Numbered from the stretch's first letter, positions 19,165 to 27,793 are shown. The stretch is 45,092 bases of DNA from Alphaproteobacteria bacterium (GCA_022825195.1 JAJDYL010000026.1:1-45092); one strand, 5' to 3'. Translations and numbers: made by a program. Notes: generated by a model from the letters alone, not told the origin.

Positions 19165-19992
19165 ATGACCGACGAAACCATCAAGACCATGAAGCTCTAC
19201 TCGCGGGTAGAGCGGGTATATGCCCAGCTTCGCCATGCCGGGATCGCGGACGGGGAGCCGGTTCCGCCGGGCGTGCTCTGGCAGTTCGACCAGTACCACT
19301 ATGGCGGCACGGACGCGGTGGACGAGGGGATCGCCCGGCTCGCCCTCGAGCCGCGCCACCGGGTTCTCGATGTCGGCTCGGGGCTCGGCGGCCCGGCCCG
19401 GTTCATCGCCAGCCGGGCCGGGTGCCGCGTCACCGCGCTCGAACTCCAGCCCGACCTGCACGAGGTCGCGTCCCGGCTGACCGAGCGCTGCGGCCTCGCG
19501 CATCTCGTGTCCCACCGGAACGGCGACATTCTCGAAGGACCGGTGCCCGCCGGCGGCTTCGATGCGCTCTTCGCCTGGCTGGTCTTCCTGCACATCCCCG
19601 AGCGCGAACGCCTCTACCGGCGCTGCCACGAAGCGCTCGCCCCCGGCGGCGGCATGTATGTGGAGGATTATTTCGAGCGCGGAACGCTTACCGACGACGA
19701 GCGCGAGACCCTCGCCGCCAAGGTGTACAGCCGCGGCCTTCCCCGGCTGGACGAACTGCGGCGCGACCTCGACCGGGCGGGCTTTACCCAGGTCGCCCTC
19801 GAAGACGTGACGGCGTCCTGGATCGGCCATGTGGTGGAGCGGGCGCTGGCCTACCGCGCCAACCGCAAGCATGAGACCGCCCTGCACGGCGAAGAGGTGT
19901 TCGCCGGGCTCGACGATTTCTATTCGACCATCGCGCGGCTCTTTCGGGGCGGCAATCTGGGCGGCGTGAGGCTGCTGGCCCGAAAGCTCTGA
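19165..19992 (+). CDS. SAM-dependent class I methyltransferase
   Basis: This 275-residue cytosolic methyltransferase has motif I VLDVGSGLGGPARF at about 68-81, an acidic residue closing strand 2 in VTALELQP, and a motif near GGFDALFAWLVFLHI. The GVLWQFDQYHYGG segment before motif I resembles sarcosine/dimethylglycine N-methyltransferases and other small-molecule methyltransferases, so an N- or O-methyl acceptor is likely. It closes the plus-strand cluster with the monooxygenase and VOC genes, 33 bases after VOC 2. It may methylate the product of that pathway. Confidence 0.82.
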   Translation: MTDETIKTMKLYSRVERVYAQLRHAGIADGEPVPPGVLWQFDQYHYGGTDAVDEGIARLALEPRHRVLDVGSGLGGPARFIASRAGCRVTALELQPDLHEVASRLTERCGLAHLVSHRNGDILEGPVPAGGFDALFAWLVFLHIPERERLYRRCHEALAPGGGMYVEDYFERGTLTDDERETLAAKVYSRGLPRLDELRRDLDRAGFTQVALEDVTASWIGHVVERALAYRANRKHETALHGEEVFAGLDDFYSTIARLFRGGNLGGVRLLARKL

Positions 19993-20057
19993 TCCGGCCC
20001 GCCGCCGCCGTCCGCCGGGCCGAGCGGGCAGGCCGGAAGCCGCGACCCCCTGCGAAA

Positions 20058-20084
20058 TGTCATGAGATGTCATGTTCTGTCATG
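20058..20084. repeat. Three tandem TGTCATG heptamers at 10-bp spacing
   Basis: TGTCATG occurs at 20058-20064, 20068-20074 and 20078-20084, one per helical turn, with spacers AGA and TTC. The arrangement is iteron- or operator-like and lies 66 bases past the methyltransferase stop, in a gene-poor gap. It overlaps the end of a small minus-strand frame. No known regulator is assigned. Confidence 0.7.
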
Positions 20085-20196
20085 ATCCGGATGCGGCCGG
20101 CGCATAGGCTGTCGCCTGGTCCGGCATATCGCCGTGGTTTCCGGACAGGGGCGCGGGGCATTCCGTCCCGGTTCCCCGGCTCTGCGTCTTCGGCAT
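20080..20196 (-). CDS. Possible 38-residue peptide with a strong ribosome site
   Basis: The minus strand has GAGGAGA six bases before ATG 20196, an excellent Shine-Dalgarno sequence. It opens a 38-codon frame, MPKTQSRGTGTECPAP with the tail APAASGS. No domain or signal is visible, and composition is Gly/Ala/Pro/Ser-rich with one Cys. It lies in a 597-base gap between convergent units. It could be a leader peptide, a small regulatory peptide or a chance frame; only the ribosome site supports it. Confidence 0.25.
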   Translation of the reverse strand: MPKTQSRGTGTECPAPLSGNHGDMPDQATAYAPAASGS

Positions 20197-20589
20197 GGGT
20201 TTCTCCTCTCGATCCCTCTTCGTTCCGTTCCTCCCGCCGCCGGCTCGACCCATGCAGCGGGACCCTGTTTCGCGCGTATCGCGGGCGCGGGCGTGTGCGG
20301 GCGCGGGCGCGCGTTTCGCGGCGGCGCGGTTCGCGCGCCTGATTGCCCGCGCGTGCGAGGCAGGCGCAGGGCGCACGTCTCCCGTCTGTTTTTCGGGGGT
20401 GTTTTTTCGCGCCGGCGCGAAACGGAAGAGGAAGCGGCCCCGCGCGGATGCCGCGTCCTTCCTCCCGCTCCATATTGGCACGGAACGCTCCGCGGTCAAG
20501 ATAATTTCTGAATTATTTCATAAACAGCGAACAAAACATCGCCTTCAACGGCCCGCCGCCCTGTTCCCGCTCATGGAGTCCAACCGGTA
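20197..20589. other. Gene-free stretch: CpG-alternating block and AT-rich palindrome
   Basis: No gene is supported. Bases 20271-20376 are dominated by GCGCGGGCGCG-type alternation, which could favour Z-DNA or strong structure. Bases 20502-20545 switch abruptly to AT-rich sequence containing ATAATT and AATTAT as an inverted pair. This lies beyond the end of the racemase operon and could be a transcription stop or protein-binding region. Confidence 0.4.
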
Positions 20590-21753
20590 TTACCCCTCCG
20601 GCGGCTCCGCCTGCAAGGCCGCGCCGGAGGCGATGAGCGTGTCCACCCCCGCTTCGTCCAGCCCCCAGTCGGCGAGCGCCGCGCGCGTGTCCTCGCCGGG
20701 GGCGGGCGGCGGGCGGGAGAGCCGGCCGGGCGTGCGCGAGAAGCGGGGCGCGGGGGCGGACTGGTGGATGCCGTGGCTGGCGGCGAGCGCGCCCCGCGCC
20801 GCCATGTGCGGGTGGGCCGGGGCTTCCTCCAGGGTCAGCACCGGGGCGAAACAGGCGTCCGTGCCTTCCAGCAGCGCGCACCACTCCTCGCGCGTCTTCG
20901 TCAGGAAGAGCCGCCGGAAGCGTTCGGTCAGCTCCGGCCAGCAGTCCCGGTCCATGCGCTTCGCCAGGTCCTCGCCGTCGAGGCCCGTCAGGCGCAGGAA
21001 GGCGTCGTAGAACTCGGGCTCGATGGCGCCGAGCGCGACCCATTTGCCGTCCCTTGTCTCGTAGCAGCGGTAGAAGGGCGCGCCGCCGTCGATCAGGTTC
21101 GCCTCGCGCTCGTCGCGCCACCAGCCGGCGGCCATGAGCCCCTGCACGAAGGTCATCAGCGACGCGGCCCCGTCCACCATGGCGGCATCGACGACCTGGC
21201 CCCGTCCCGAGCGTCCCCGCTCGAACAGCGCCGCCAGAATGCCGAAGGCCGCATAGAGCGCGCCGCCGCCGAAATCGCCGGCGAGATTGAGCGGCGGCGC
21301 GGGTGGGCCGGCGGGCGGGCCGATGGCGCGGAGCGCACCGGTCAGCGCCAGATAGTTGATATCGTGGCCGGCCGCCTCCGCCAGCGGGCCGGTCTGGCCC
21401 CAGCCGGTCAGCCGCGCATAGACGAGCTTCGGATTGCGCACGAGCACGGGTTCCGGCCCGAGACCGAGCCGCTCCATGACGCCCGGCCGGAAACCCTCCA
21501 GCAGCACGTCGGCGCGTTCGGCGAGCGCGAGCACCGCCTCGACCGCGCGGGGCTGCTTGAGGTCGAGCGCGGCCGAGCGGCGGCCGCGGTTCAGCAGGTC
21601 CGTGCGCGCATGAACGCGGTAGCGCGCCCGCACCCGGTCGATGCGCAGCACATCCGCGCCCATGTCCGCCAGCAGCATGGCGCAATGCGGCCCCGGCCCG
21701 ACGCCCGCGATTTCCAGCACACGCAGGCCGGCAAGCGGCCCCGGTGCGTTCAT
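20590..21753 (-). CDS. Alpha-methylacyl-CoA racemase-like class III CoA-transferase family protein
   Basis: This 387-residue CaiB/BaiF-family protein carries the racemase active-site pattern. His 130 in AGHDINYLAL and Asp 160 in NLAGDFGGGA are 30 residues apart, matching the His126/Asp156 pair of mycobacterial alpha-methylacyl-CoA racemase. It therefore probably epimerises 2-methyl-branched acyl-CoA rather than transferring CoA. ATG 21753 overlaps the molybdoenzyme stop by 4 bases. It is the last gene of the minus-strand operon with the crotonase, acyl-CoA dehydrogenase and molybdoenzyme. Confidence 0.88.
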   Translation of the reverse strand: MNAPGPLAGLRVLEIAGVGPGPHCAMLLADMGADVLRIDRVRARYRVHARTDLLNRGRRSAALDLKQPRAVEAVLALAERADVLLEGFRPGVMERLGLGPEPVLVRNPKLVYARLTGWGQTGPLAEAAGHDINYLALTGALRAIGPPAGPPAPPLNLAGDFGGGALYAAFGILAALFERGRSGRGQVVDAAMVDGAASLMTFVQGLMAAGWWRDEREANLIDGGAPFYRCYETRDGKWVALGAIEPEFYDAFLRLTGLDGEDLAKRMDRDCWPELTERFRRLFLTKTREEWCALLEGTDACFAPVLTLEEAPAHPHMAARGALAASHGIHQSAPAPRFSRTPGRLSRPPPAPGEDTRAALADWGLDEAGVDTLIASGAALQAEPPEG

Positions 21754-24020
21754 GCGGCGATATCGGGCGGGTCGAAGGCGGTTACGGGCGGCGGCTCGCC
21801 CTCGAAGCGCTCCACCTCGACCAGCGCGCTCATCGCGCTCGGCCCCTGGCCGAGCTTGGAGGTGCCGCGGTCGGCGGTCAGCACGTTGGGGTTGCCGTGC
21901 TTGTCGAGGCTGTCCGGCTCCGCGGGGTCGGCCGGGTCGTACCAGGCCCCGGTCGCCAGCACGGCCACGCCGGAGACGACCTCGCCGCTCAGGACCGCGC
22001 CCGCCAGCAGCGCGCCGCGCCCGTTGAACACGCGCACCACGTCGCCGTCGGCAATGCCCCGCGCGGCGGCGTCCGCCGGATTGAGGCGGATCGGTTCGCG
22101 GCCCTGCACCTTGCTTTCCTGCGACACGCGCCCCTGGTCGAGCTGGGCGTGGAGGCGGGTCGCCGGCTGGTTGGAGATCAGGTGCAGCGGCCATTGCCTT
22201 GCGGCCTCGGCGCCCAGCCATTCCTTCGGCGGCAGCCAGGCGGGGTAGCCGGGGCAGTCTTCATAGCCGAAGCCCGCCACATGCTCGGAATAGAGCTCGA
22301 TCCTGCCCGAAGGGGTCGCCAGGCGCTCCTCGCCCCGGCGGAACCCCTCGAACAGGACGCGCGGGCGCGGCGGCCGCGGCAGCTCCACATGGCCCTCGGC
22401 CCAGAAGGCGTCGAAGTCCGGCAGGTTGAGGCCCAGCGCCGCCGCCCGCCCGCAGGCCTCGTCATACATGCGGCGCAGCCACTCCATCTCGCCGAGCCCC
22501 TCGGTGAAGCGCTGGCGGAAACCCATCCGGTCCGCAATGTCGGCGAACACGTCATGGTCGTTGCGCGCCCGTCCGACCGGGCCGATGGCGCGGTGCATGG
22601 CGAGCCAGAAGCGGTCGCGCCGGCCGGCGGCGATGTCGTTGCGCTCAAGCGTCGTGGTCGCCGGCACGACGATGTCGGCATGGCGGGCGGTCGCCGTCCA
22701 CCAGGGATCGTGGACGATCACCGTTTCCGGCCGGCGGAAGGCGCGGATGAGCCGGTTGATGTCCTGGTGGTGGTGGAACGGGTTGCCGCCGGCCCAATAG
22801 ACGAGGCGCGTATCCGGGTAGCGCCGCCGCTGGCCGTCGAAATCGTAGGCGCCGCCCGGATCGAGCAGCATGTCGGCAATGCGCGCGACCGGGATGAAAC
22901 CGTCCACCGGATTGGGCCCGATGGGAAAGGTCGGCCCCGAAATCTCGTGGCGCGGCGCCCCGATGCCGGAGACGCAGCCATAGCCGAAGCCGCACCCGCC
23001 GCCCGGCAGGCCGATCTGTCCGAGGCAGGCCGCGAGCGCCACCGTGGCCCAGAAGGGCTGCTCCCCGTGGTCGCCGCGCTGCAGCGCCCAGGCGGTCGAG
23101 ACCATGGTGCGCGTTGCCGCCATCTCGCGCGCGAGCGAGCGGATGCGCGCGGCCGGCACGCCGGTGACCCCCTCGGCCCATTCGGGCGTGCGGCCCTCCA
23201 GCGAGGCCTCGAACGCCGCCGCGCCCGCGCAGCAGCGCTCCAGGAACGCCCGGTCGGCCAGACCCTCGGCGAACAGCGTCCGGCAAAGGGCGAGCATCAT
23301 GGCGGTGTCGGTGCCGGGACGGATCGGGATCCACTCCCCGTCCAGGTCCGGCGGCAGGTCGTCGCCGAGCGGCGAGACCGCAACGAAGCGCACGCCGCGC
23401 CGGCTCGCCTCGCGGATGTAGCTCTCCGCCGCATGTTCCCCGTTGCCGCCGGAGTCCACCTGCGCGTTCTTCACCGGCAGGCCGCCGAAGGAGACCATCA
23501 GCCCCGTATGTTCGACGATGGAGCGCCAGTCGGTGACCGGGCCCCTGGCCGCCTCCACACCGCCCAGGATGTGCGGCAGCACGGCCAGCCCCGCCGCATA
23601 GCTGTAATTGTGGCGCTGGTTGGTGAAGCCGCCCGCCATGCCGAGGAACCGTTGCAACTGGCTCTTGGCATGGTGGAAGCGCCCGGCGCTCGCCCAGCCG
23701 TAGGAGCCGCCGAAGACCGACGCATGGCCGAACTCGCGCCCGACCCGGCCCACCTCCTCCGCGATGAGATCGACCGTCCGGTCCCAGTCGAGCGGCACAT
23801 AGGAATCGCGCCCGCGCCCCTTGCCGCCGTCGCCGTCGAGCCAGCCGCGCCGCGCTACCGGCCCTTCAATGCGCGAGGCGTGATGCACCGCGTCCGGGAT
23901 CGAGGCCACGATGGGCGAAGGGTCGGGGTCCTTGGCGAAGGGCTGCGTGCCGGTGACGCGCCCGCCCGCCGTCTCGGCCCGGAAGGCGCCCCAGTGGGAG
24001 CCGTGATGGACGACCGTCAT
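21750..24020 (-). CDS. Molybdopterin S/N-oxide reductase, DMSO-reductase/BisC family
   Basis: This 756-residue enzyme belongs to the Ser-ligated DMSO reductase group. GGSYGW (104-109) supplies the Tyr and Trp of the active site. The Mo-ligating Ser is S140 in HNYSYAAG, matching the GDYS Ser147 of Rhodobacter DMSO reductase. It has no N-terminal Fe-S cluster motif and no twin-arginine signal, so it is probably cytoplasmic like biotin sulfoxide reductase. A C-terminal molydopterin dinucleotide-binding domain is present (LISNQPATRLHAQLDQGR). Finding it 5 bases from an acyl-CoA dehydrogenase gene and overlapping a racemase gene is unusual. Electron donor and substrate are unknown. Confidence 0.9.
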   Translation of the reverse strand: MTVVHHGSHWGAFRAETAGGRVTGTQPFAKDPDPSPIVASIPDAVHHASRIEGPVARRGWLDGDGGKGRGRDSYVPLDWDRTVDLIAEEVGRVGREFGHASVFGGSYGWASAGRFHHAKSQLQRFLGMAGGFTNQRHNYSYAAGLAVLPHILGGVEAARGPVTDWRSIVEHTGLMVSFGGLPVKNAQVDSGGNGEHAAESYIREASRRGVRFVAVSPLGDDLPPDLDGEWIPIRPGTDTAMMLALCRTLFAEGLADRAFLERCCAGAAAFEASLEGRTPEWAEGVTGVPAARIRSLAREMAATRTMVSTAWALQRGDHGEQPFWATVALAACLGQIGLPGGGCGFGYGCVSGIGAPRHEISGPTFPIGPNPVDGFIPVARIADMLLDPGGAYDFDGQRRRYPDTRLVYWAGGNPFHHHQDINRLIRAFRRPETVIVHDPWWTATARHADIVVPATTTLERNDIAAGRRDRFWLAMHRAIGPVGRARNDHDVFADIADRMGFRQRFTEGLGEMEWLRRMYDEACGRAAALGLNLPDFDAFWAEGHVELPRPPRPRVLFEGFRRGEERLATPSGRIELYSEHVAGFGYEDCPGYPAWLPPKEWLGAEAARQWPLHLISNQPATRLHAQLDQGRVSQESKVQGREPIRLNPADAAARGIADGDVVRVFNGRGALLAGAVLSGEVVSGVAVLATGAWYDPADPAEPDSLDKHGNPNVLTADRGTSKLGQGPSAMSALVEVERFEGEPPPVTAFDPPDIAA

Positions 24021-24025
24021 GGCGC

Positions 24026-25231
24026 TCAAAGCCCCAGCACGTGCTTGGCGACGATGTTGCGCTGGATCTCGTTCGACCCGCCATAGATGGTGGCGGCGCG
24101 CTTCAGCAGGTGCTCGCTCATCAGGCCGACGGCGCGGTCGGCGATCGGCGGCTCCTCATTGGTGTCGAGACGCGTCCATTCCAGCGAATAGGGGATGGCA
24201 TCGACGCCGACCGCCTCGATCATCATCTCGTTCAGCGCCTGCTCGATCTCGGTGCCGCAGATCTTGAGGATCGAGGCCTCCGGGCCGACGCCGCCGCCCT
24301 TCTCCTCCGCCGCCAGCGTGCGCAGATTGACGATCTCCAGCGCGCCGAGCCTCGCCTCGACCTCGCCGAGGCGGGCGCGGAATTCCGGGTCGTCGGCGAG
24401 CGCGCCGTCATTCGTCCCGGTCTCGACGGAAGCGATCTCCTTCAGCCGCTCGACCTTCATGCGCGACTTGGAGACGCCGGCGACGCCCGCGCGCTCGTGG
24501 CCCAGCAGGAACTTGGCGTAGGTCCAGCCCCGGTTCTCCTCGCCGACGCGGTTCGACACCGGCACGCGCACATCGGTGAAGAACACCTGGTTGAGATAGT
24601 GCCCGCCGTCCATGGAGATGATCGGCCGCACCTCGATGCCGGGCGTCGTCATGTCGATCAGCAGGAAGGAGATGCCCTGCTGCTGCTTCGCAGCCTCGGG
24701 GTCGGTACGCACGAGCGCGAAAATCCAGTCCGCATTGTGCGCGCTGCTGGTCCAGATCTTGGAGCCGTTGACGACATACTCGTCGCCGTCCTGCACGGCG
24801 CGCGTCTTCAGCGAGGCGAGGTCGGAGCCCGAGCCCGGCTCGGAATAGCCCTGGCACCAGAAGCGGTCGCTCTTCAGGATCGCCGGCAGGTGTTCGGCCT
24901 TCTGCGCCCCGCTGCCGAAGGTGTAGATCACCGGCCCCACCATCATCAGCCCGAAGGGCGAGAGCCGGGGCGCGTAATGGCGCTGATAGGCTTCCTCGAA
25001 GATGAACTTCTGCGTCGGCGTCCAGCCGGTGCCGCCATGCTCCTCCGGCCAGTTGGGCGCGATCCAGCCCTGTTCGTAGAGCGCCTTCTGCCAGCGCCGC
25101 ATGTCCTCCTTGGAGACATAGGAGGGATTGCGCCGGACCTGCTCGGAGAGCCGCGGCTCCAGATTGGCCCGGAAAAAGGCATCCACCTCTTCGGCGAAGG
25201 CACGTTCGCCGGCCGTGAATTCGAGCTGCAT
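24026..25231 (-). CDS. Acyl-CoA dehydrogenase family flavoprotein
   Basis: This 401-residue FAD enzyme oxidises acyl-CoA to 2-enoyl-CoA. YSEPGSGSDLASL (129-141) and the WTSSAHNADW region are the flavin-binding segments. At the C-terminus the sequence is IYGGSNEIQR, so the usual catalytic Glu of the YEG motif is Gly 384. The base is probably Glu 246 in LGHERAG, the position used by isovaleryl-CoA dehydrogenase (Glu254). That choice often goes with branched acyl chains, which fits the racemase encoded in the same operon. It lies 17 bases after the crotonase gene and 5 bases before the molybdoenzyme gene. Confidence 0.92.
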   Translation of the reverse strand: MQLEFTAGERAFAEEVDAFFRANLEPRLSEQVRRNPSYVSKEDMRRWQKALYEQGWIAPNWPEEHGGTGWTPTQKFIFEEAYQRHYAPRLSPFGLMMVGPVIYTFGSGAQKAEHLPAILKSDRFWCQGYSEPGSGSDLASLKTRAVQDGDEYVVNGSKIWTSSAHNADWIFALVRTDPEAAKQQQGISFLLIDMTTPGIEVRPIISMDGGHYLNQVFFTDVRVPVSNRVGEENRGWTYAKFLLGHERAGVAGVSKSRMKVERLKEIASVETGTNDGALADDPEFRARLGEVEARLGALEIVNLRTLAAEEKGGGVGPEASILKICGTEIEQALNEMMIEAVGVDAIPYSLEWTRLDTNEEPPIADRAVGLMSEHLLKRAATIYGGSNEIQRNIVAKHVLGL

Positions 25232-25248
25232 GGAACGGAGGCTCCTGC

Positions 25249-26025
25249 TTACGGGAAGACCGGTTCGCGCCGGTTCTGGAAGGCGTCGAGGCCCTCGGCG
25301 ACATCGCTGTGCTGGAGGGCGGCCACGACCGCGCCCCGCTCCAGCGCAAGGCCGACATCGAGCGGGCCTTCGAGGCCGCGCCGCGCCATGCCCTTCATGA
25401 AGGCGAGGCCGTGGCGGCTCTTGGCGGCGAGGTCGGCGCAATAGGCGCGCGCCCGGGCGTCGAGTTCGTCGTCGGGCACCACATGGTTGAAGAGGCCCCA
25501 GCGCTCGGCCTCGGACGCGTCGAGCCAGCGGGCGGTGAACATGAGGTCGAGCGCCCGGCGCAGCCCCACGATGCGCGCGAGCCGCTGCGTGCCGCCGCCG
25601 CCCGGCGGCAGGCCGTAGCGGGCGTGCTGGCAGCCGATGCGCGCGCTCCCGGCGGCGAACACCGTGTCGCAGGCGACGACCAGCTCCATGCCGCCCGCCA
25701 GCGCAAGGCCCTGCACCGCAGCCACCACCGGCAGCGGCGAGGCCTCGAAGCGCCGCGTCGCCTCGTGGATGGCGCCGATGAAGGGCGCGAGCGTCTCGGC
25801 CGACTGGCGCCGGTCTAGCACCTCGTCGAGGTCGGCGCCGGTGCAGAACTGCCTGCCGTTCGCGTTCACCAGCACGGCGCGCACCGCCGGATCGGCCTCG
25901 AACCGGTCCATGCCGGCGATGAGACCGTCCAGCAGCCCGGTCGAGATGCAGTTGAACTTGTTCGGCCGGTTGAGGGTCAACACCCCCACCCCGCCATCCA
26001 CCGAAACCAGCACAGCTTCCGTCAT
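25249..26025 (-). CDS. Enoyl-CoA hydratase/isomerase (crotonase) family protein
   Basis: This 258-residue crotonase has the oxyanion-hole segments QFCTGADLDE (59-68) and QGLALAGGMELV (105-116). Glu 114 aligns with catalytic Glu144 of rat hydratase, but an ungapped alignment puts His 134 where Glu164 should be (GCQHARYGLPPGGGG). A standard syn-hydratase needs both Glu residues, so activity may be altered: isomerase, lyase or decarboxylase are possible. ATG 26025 was chosen because homology begins MTEAVLVSVDGGVGVLTLNRP. It is the first gene of the operon and diverges from the OLD nuclease gene. Confidence 0.88.
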   Translation of the reverse strand: MTEAVLVSVDGGVGVLTLNRPNKFNCISTGLLDGLIAGMDRFEADPAVRAVLVNANGRQFCTGADLDEVLDRRQSAETLAPFIGAIHEATRRFEASPLPVVAAVQGLALAGGMELVVACDTVFAAGSARIGCQHARYGLPPGGGGTQRLARIVGLRRALDLMFTARWLDASEAERWGLFNHVVPDDELDARARAYCADLAAKSRHGLAFMKGMARRGLEGPLDVGLALERGAVVAALQHSDVAEGLDAFQNRREPVFP

Positions 26026-26089
26026 CGCCCTCTCCCCGCTAAAACGCTCCGACACACCATAGCCTAGCCGAGACGGGCGGCCAGAACGA

Positions 26090-27778
26090 GTGATCACGCG
26101 CGTCATCATCGAGAACTTCAAACGGTTCGAGCGCCAGGAATTCCCGCTCGAACCGGTGACGGTGCTGGCAGGACAAAACAACTCGGGCAAGACAACGCTC
26201 ATTCAAGCGCTATCCGCTTGGGCTTTCGCGCTGGATCGTTGGCGTGGGGGCCGAGGCGCGCCGATCGTCCGCGGCGACGCCGATTCGATCCGGCGGCTCG
26301 GGCAGCCGGTTACTCGCAAGGATTTCACCCCGCTTCCGCTCAGCCATTTCAACCTGCTTTGGAACGAGCGCGCGACCAACTGGCGGAACAAGGACCGGAA
26401 CGGAGGCGGCGATAGAAAGGTCGGCCGGCGGCGCCCGATCCATATTCGGGTGGAAGGACAGTCGGATGCAGGCGTGCCTTGGGGGCTCACTGTCGAGTTC
26501 CGCTACCAGGGACCGGAACAGATCTATGCCAATCCGCTCGATTACAACGACTTAGAAGACGAAACTGTTTTGCCTGGCGTTACCCATTGCCCGGCATTTT
26601 CGGGCATTGGTGCGGAAGAGCCGCGTTTCGACCCGGGATACCGGAACCTACGCATCGGCGAGGGCAAGCCCGGCGACATCTTGCGTAACTTGCTCCTTGA
26701 TATCGCCAAGGACGACGACGCCTGGAATGCCCTTATAGGTGACATAAAGGAGTTGTTCGCGGTCCAGCTGAAGAAGCCCGAATACGATTCAGCGCAGCCG
26801 TTCATCCTTTGCGAATACGAGGAGCGTGGCGCGTCCTACGACCTCGCCTCGGCCGGTAGCGGATTTCACCAGACTTTGCTCTTGTTCGCCTTCATCTATG
26901 GCCGCGAGAGCGCCGCGTTGCTGGTGGATGAGCCCGATGCTCATCTCCACGTCTGGTTGCAGATGCGCGTATTCGATCGCTTGCGAGCGCTCGCCAGAGA
27001 CCGGGGCCGGCAACTGGTACTCGCCACCCATGCGGAAACTATCCTGGAAGCGGCGGACCCCAATCAAATCCTGTCCTTTGCCGGCTCGCCGCATTCACTG
27101 GCCCACCGGCAGGACCGCGATGCACTGCGCACGGCAATTCGGCAGGTATCGCCGCTCGACCTGCTATTGGCCGAACAAGGGCGTGCCGTTCTTTATTGCG
27201 AGGATATGTCGGACTGGCGCATCCTTGAAGCATGGGCGAAGCAACTGGACCATCCGGCGAGGCAATTCTTCGATAACCCGTTCATTCATACGCTTCGAGG
27301 CCGCCGTCCGCGCGACGCGCGGCGCCACCTGTTTGGCCTCTGTGCTGTCGACGACGGTGTACACGGTCTTCTGCTGCTCGATCGCGACAACCGGGACGAA
27401 GATGAGCACGAATTACGTGCTGAAAATCTCGACTTCCATCGTTGGGGACGATATGAAATCGAGAATTACCTGCTTGTGCCTTCCGCCATCGAGCGCTTTC
27501 TCGGACCGGACGATCTTTTCCATCGATCCATCGTTCGAGAAGTCTTTGAGGCGGAATTACCGGCCTCCGTTCTCGTCAATCCGCTTCGCGATATCGAAGC
27601 GGTAATCCGGATTCCAGCGTCCCGAACAATCTTGCCGAAAGTGTTTGCGCAGGATCCGATGCGATTGTCAAAAGCCGACTATTACCGCATCGCAGAAGCG
27701 ATGGAGCCGGTTGAAATCCATCCTGAAGTCACCGATGTGCTCGACAAGATTGCCGCCCTCGTTCCGGTCCGAGGGTAA
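26090..27778 (+). CDS. OLD-family ATPase with TOPRIM nuclease domain
   Basis: This 562-residue protein starts at GTG 26090. The N-terminal ABC-type ATPase shows Walker A GQNNSGKT (28-35), a signature-like SAGSGFHQ near 260 and Walker B ALLVDEPDAH near 280, then LVLATHAE. From about residue 363 a TOPRIM nuclease domain carries LYCEDMSD, LLLLDRDNRD and the EIENYLL segment. Class 1 OLD proteins are ATP-regulated nucleases active against phage. No UvrD-like GajB partner is adjacent, so this is a solitary class 1 type. Its GC content is lower than the flanking operons, which suggests acquisition. It is convergent with hslU, 15 bases away. Confidence 0.9.
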   Translation: MITRVIIENFKRFERQEFPLEPVTVLAGQNNSGKTTLIQALSAWAFALDRWRGGRGAPIVRGDADSIRRLGQPVTRKDFTPLPLSHFNLLWNERATNWRNKDRNGGGDRKVGRRRPIHIRVEGQSDAGVPWGLTVEFRYQGPEQIYANPLDYNDLEDETVLPGVTHCPAFSGIGAEEPRFDPGYRNLRIGEGKPGDILRNLLLDIAKDDDAWNALIGDIKELFAVQLKKPEYDSAQPFILCEYEERGASYDLASAGSGFHQTLLLFAFIYGRESAALLVDEPDAHLHVWLQMRVFDRLRALARDRGRQLVLATHAETILEAADPNQILSFAGSPHSLAHRQDRDALRTAIRQVSPLDLLLAEQGRAVLYCEDMSDWRILEAWAKQLDHPARQFFDNPFIHTLRGRRPRDARRHLFGLCAVDDGVHGLLLLDRDNRDEDEHELRAENLDFHRWGRYEIENYLLVPSAIERFLGPDDLFHRSIVREVFEAELPASVLVNPLRDIEAVIRIPASRTILPKVFAQDPMRLSKADYYRIAEAMEPVEIHPEVTDVLDKIAALVPVRG

Positions 27779-27793
27779 GAGGGTAGCCCGTCC

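Noticed and set aside
20590..21753. CaiB-type carnitine CoA-transferase
   Set aside because: The H130/D160 pair in AGHDINY and LAGDFGGG fits the racemase branch better, and no other carnitine-specific gene is seen.
21744..24086. 780-codon plus-strand frame
   Set aside because: It is antisense to the molybdoenzyme; no domain was recognised.
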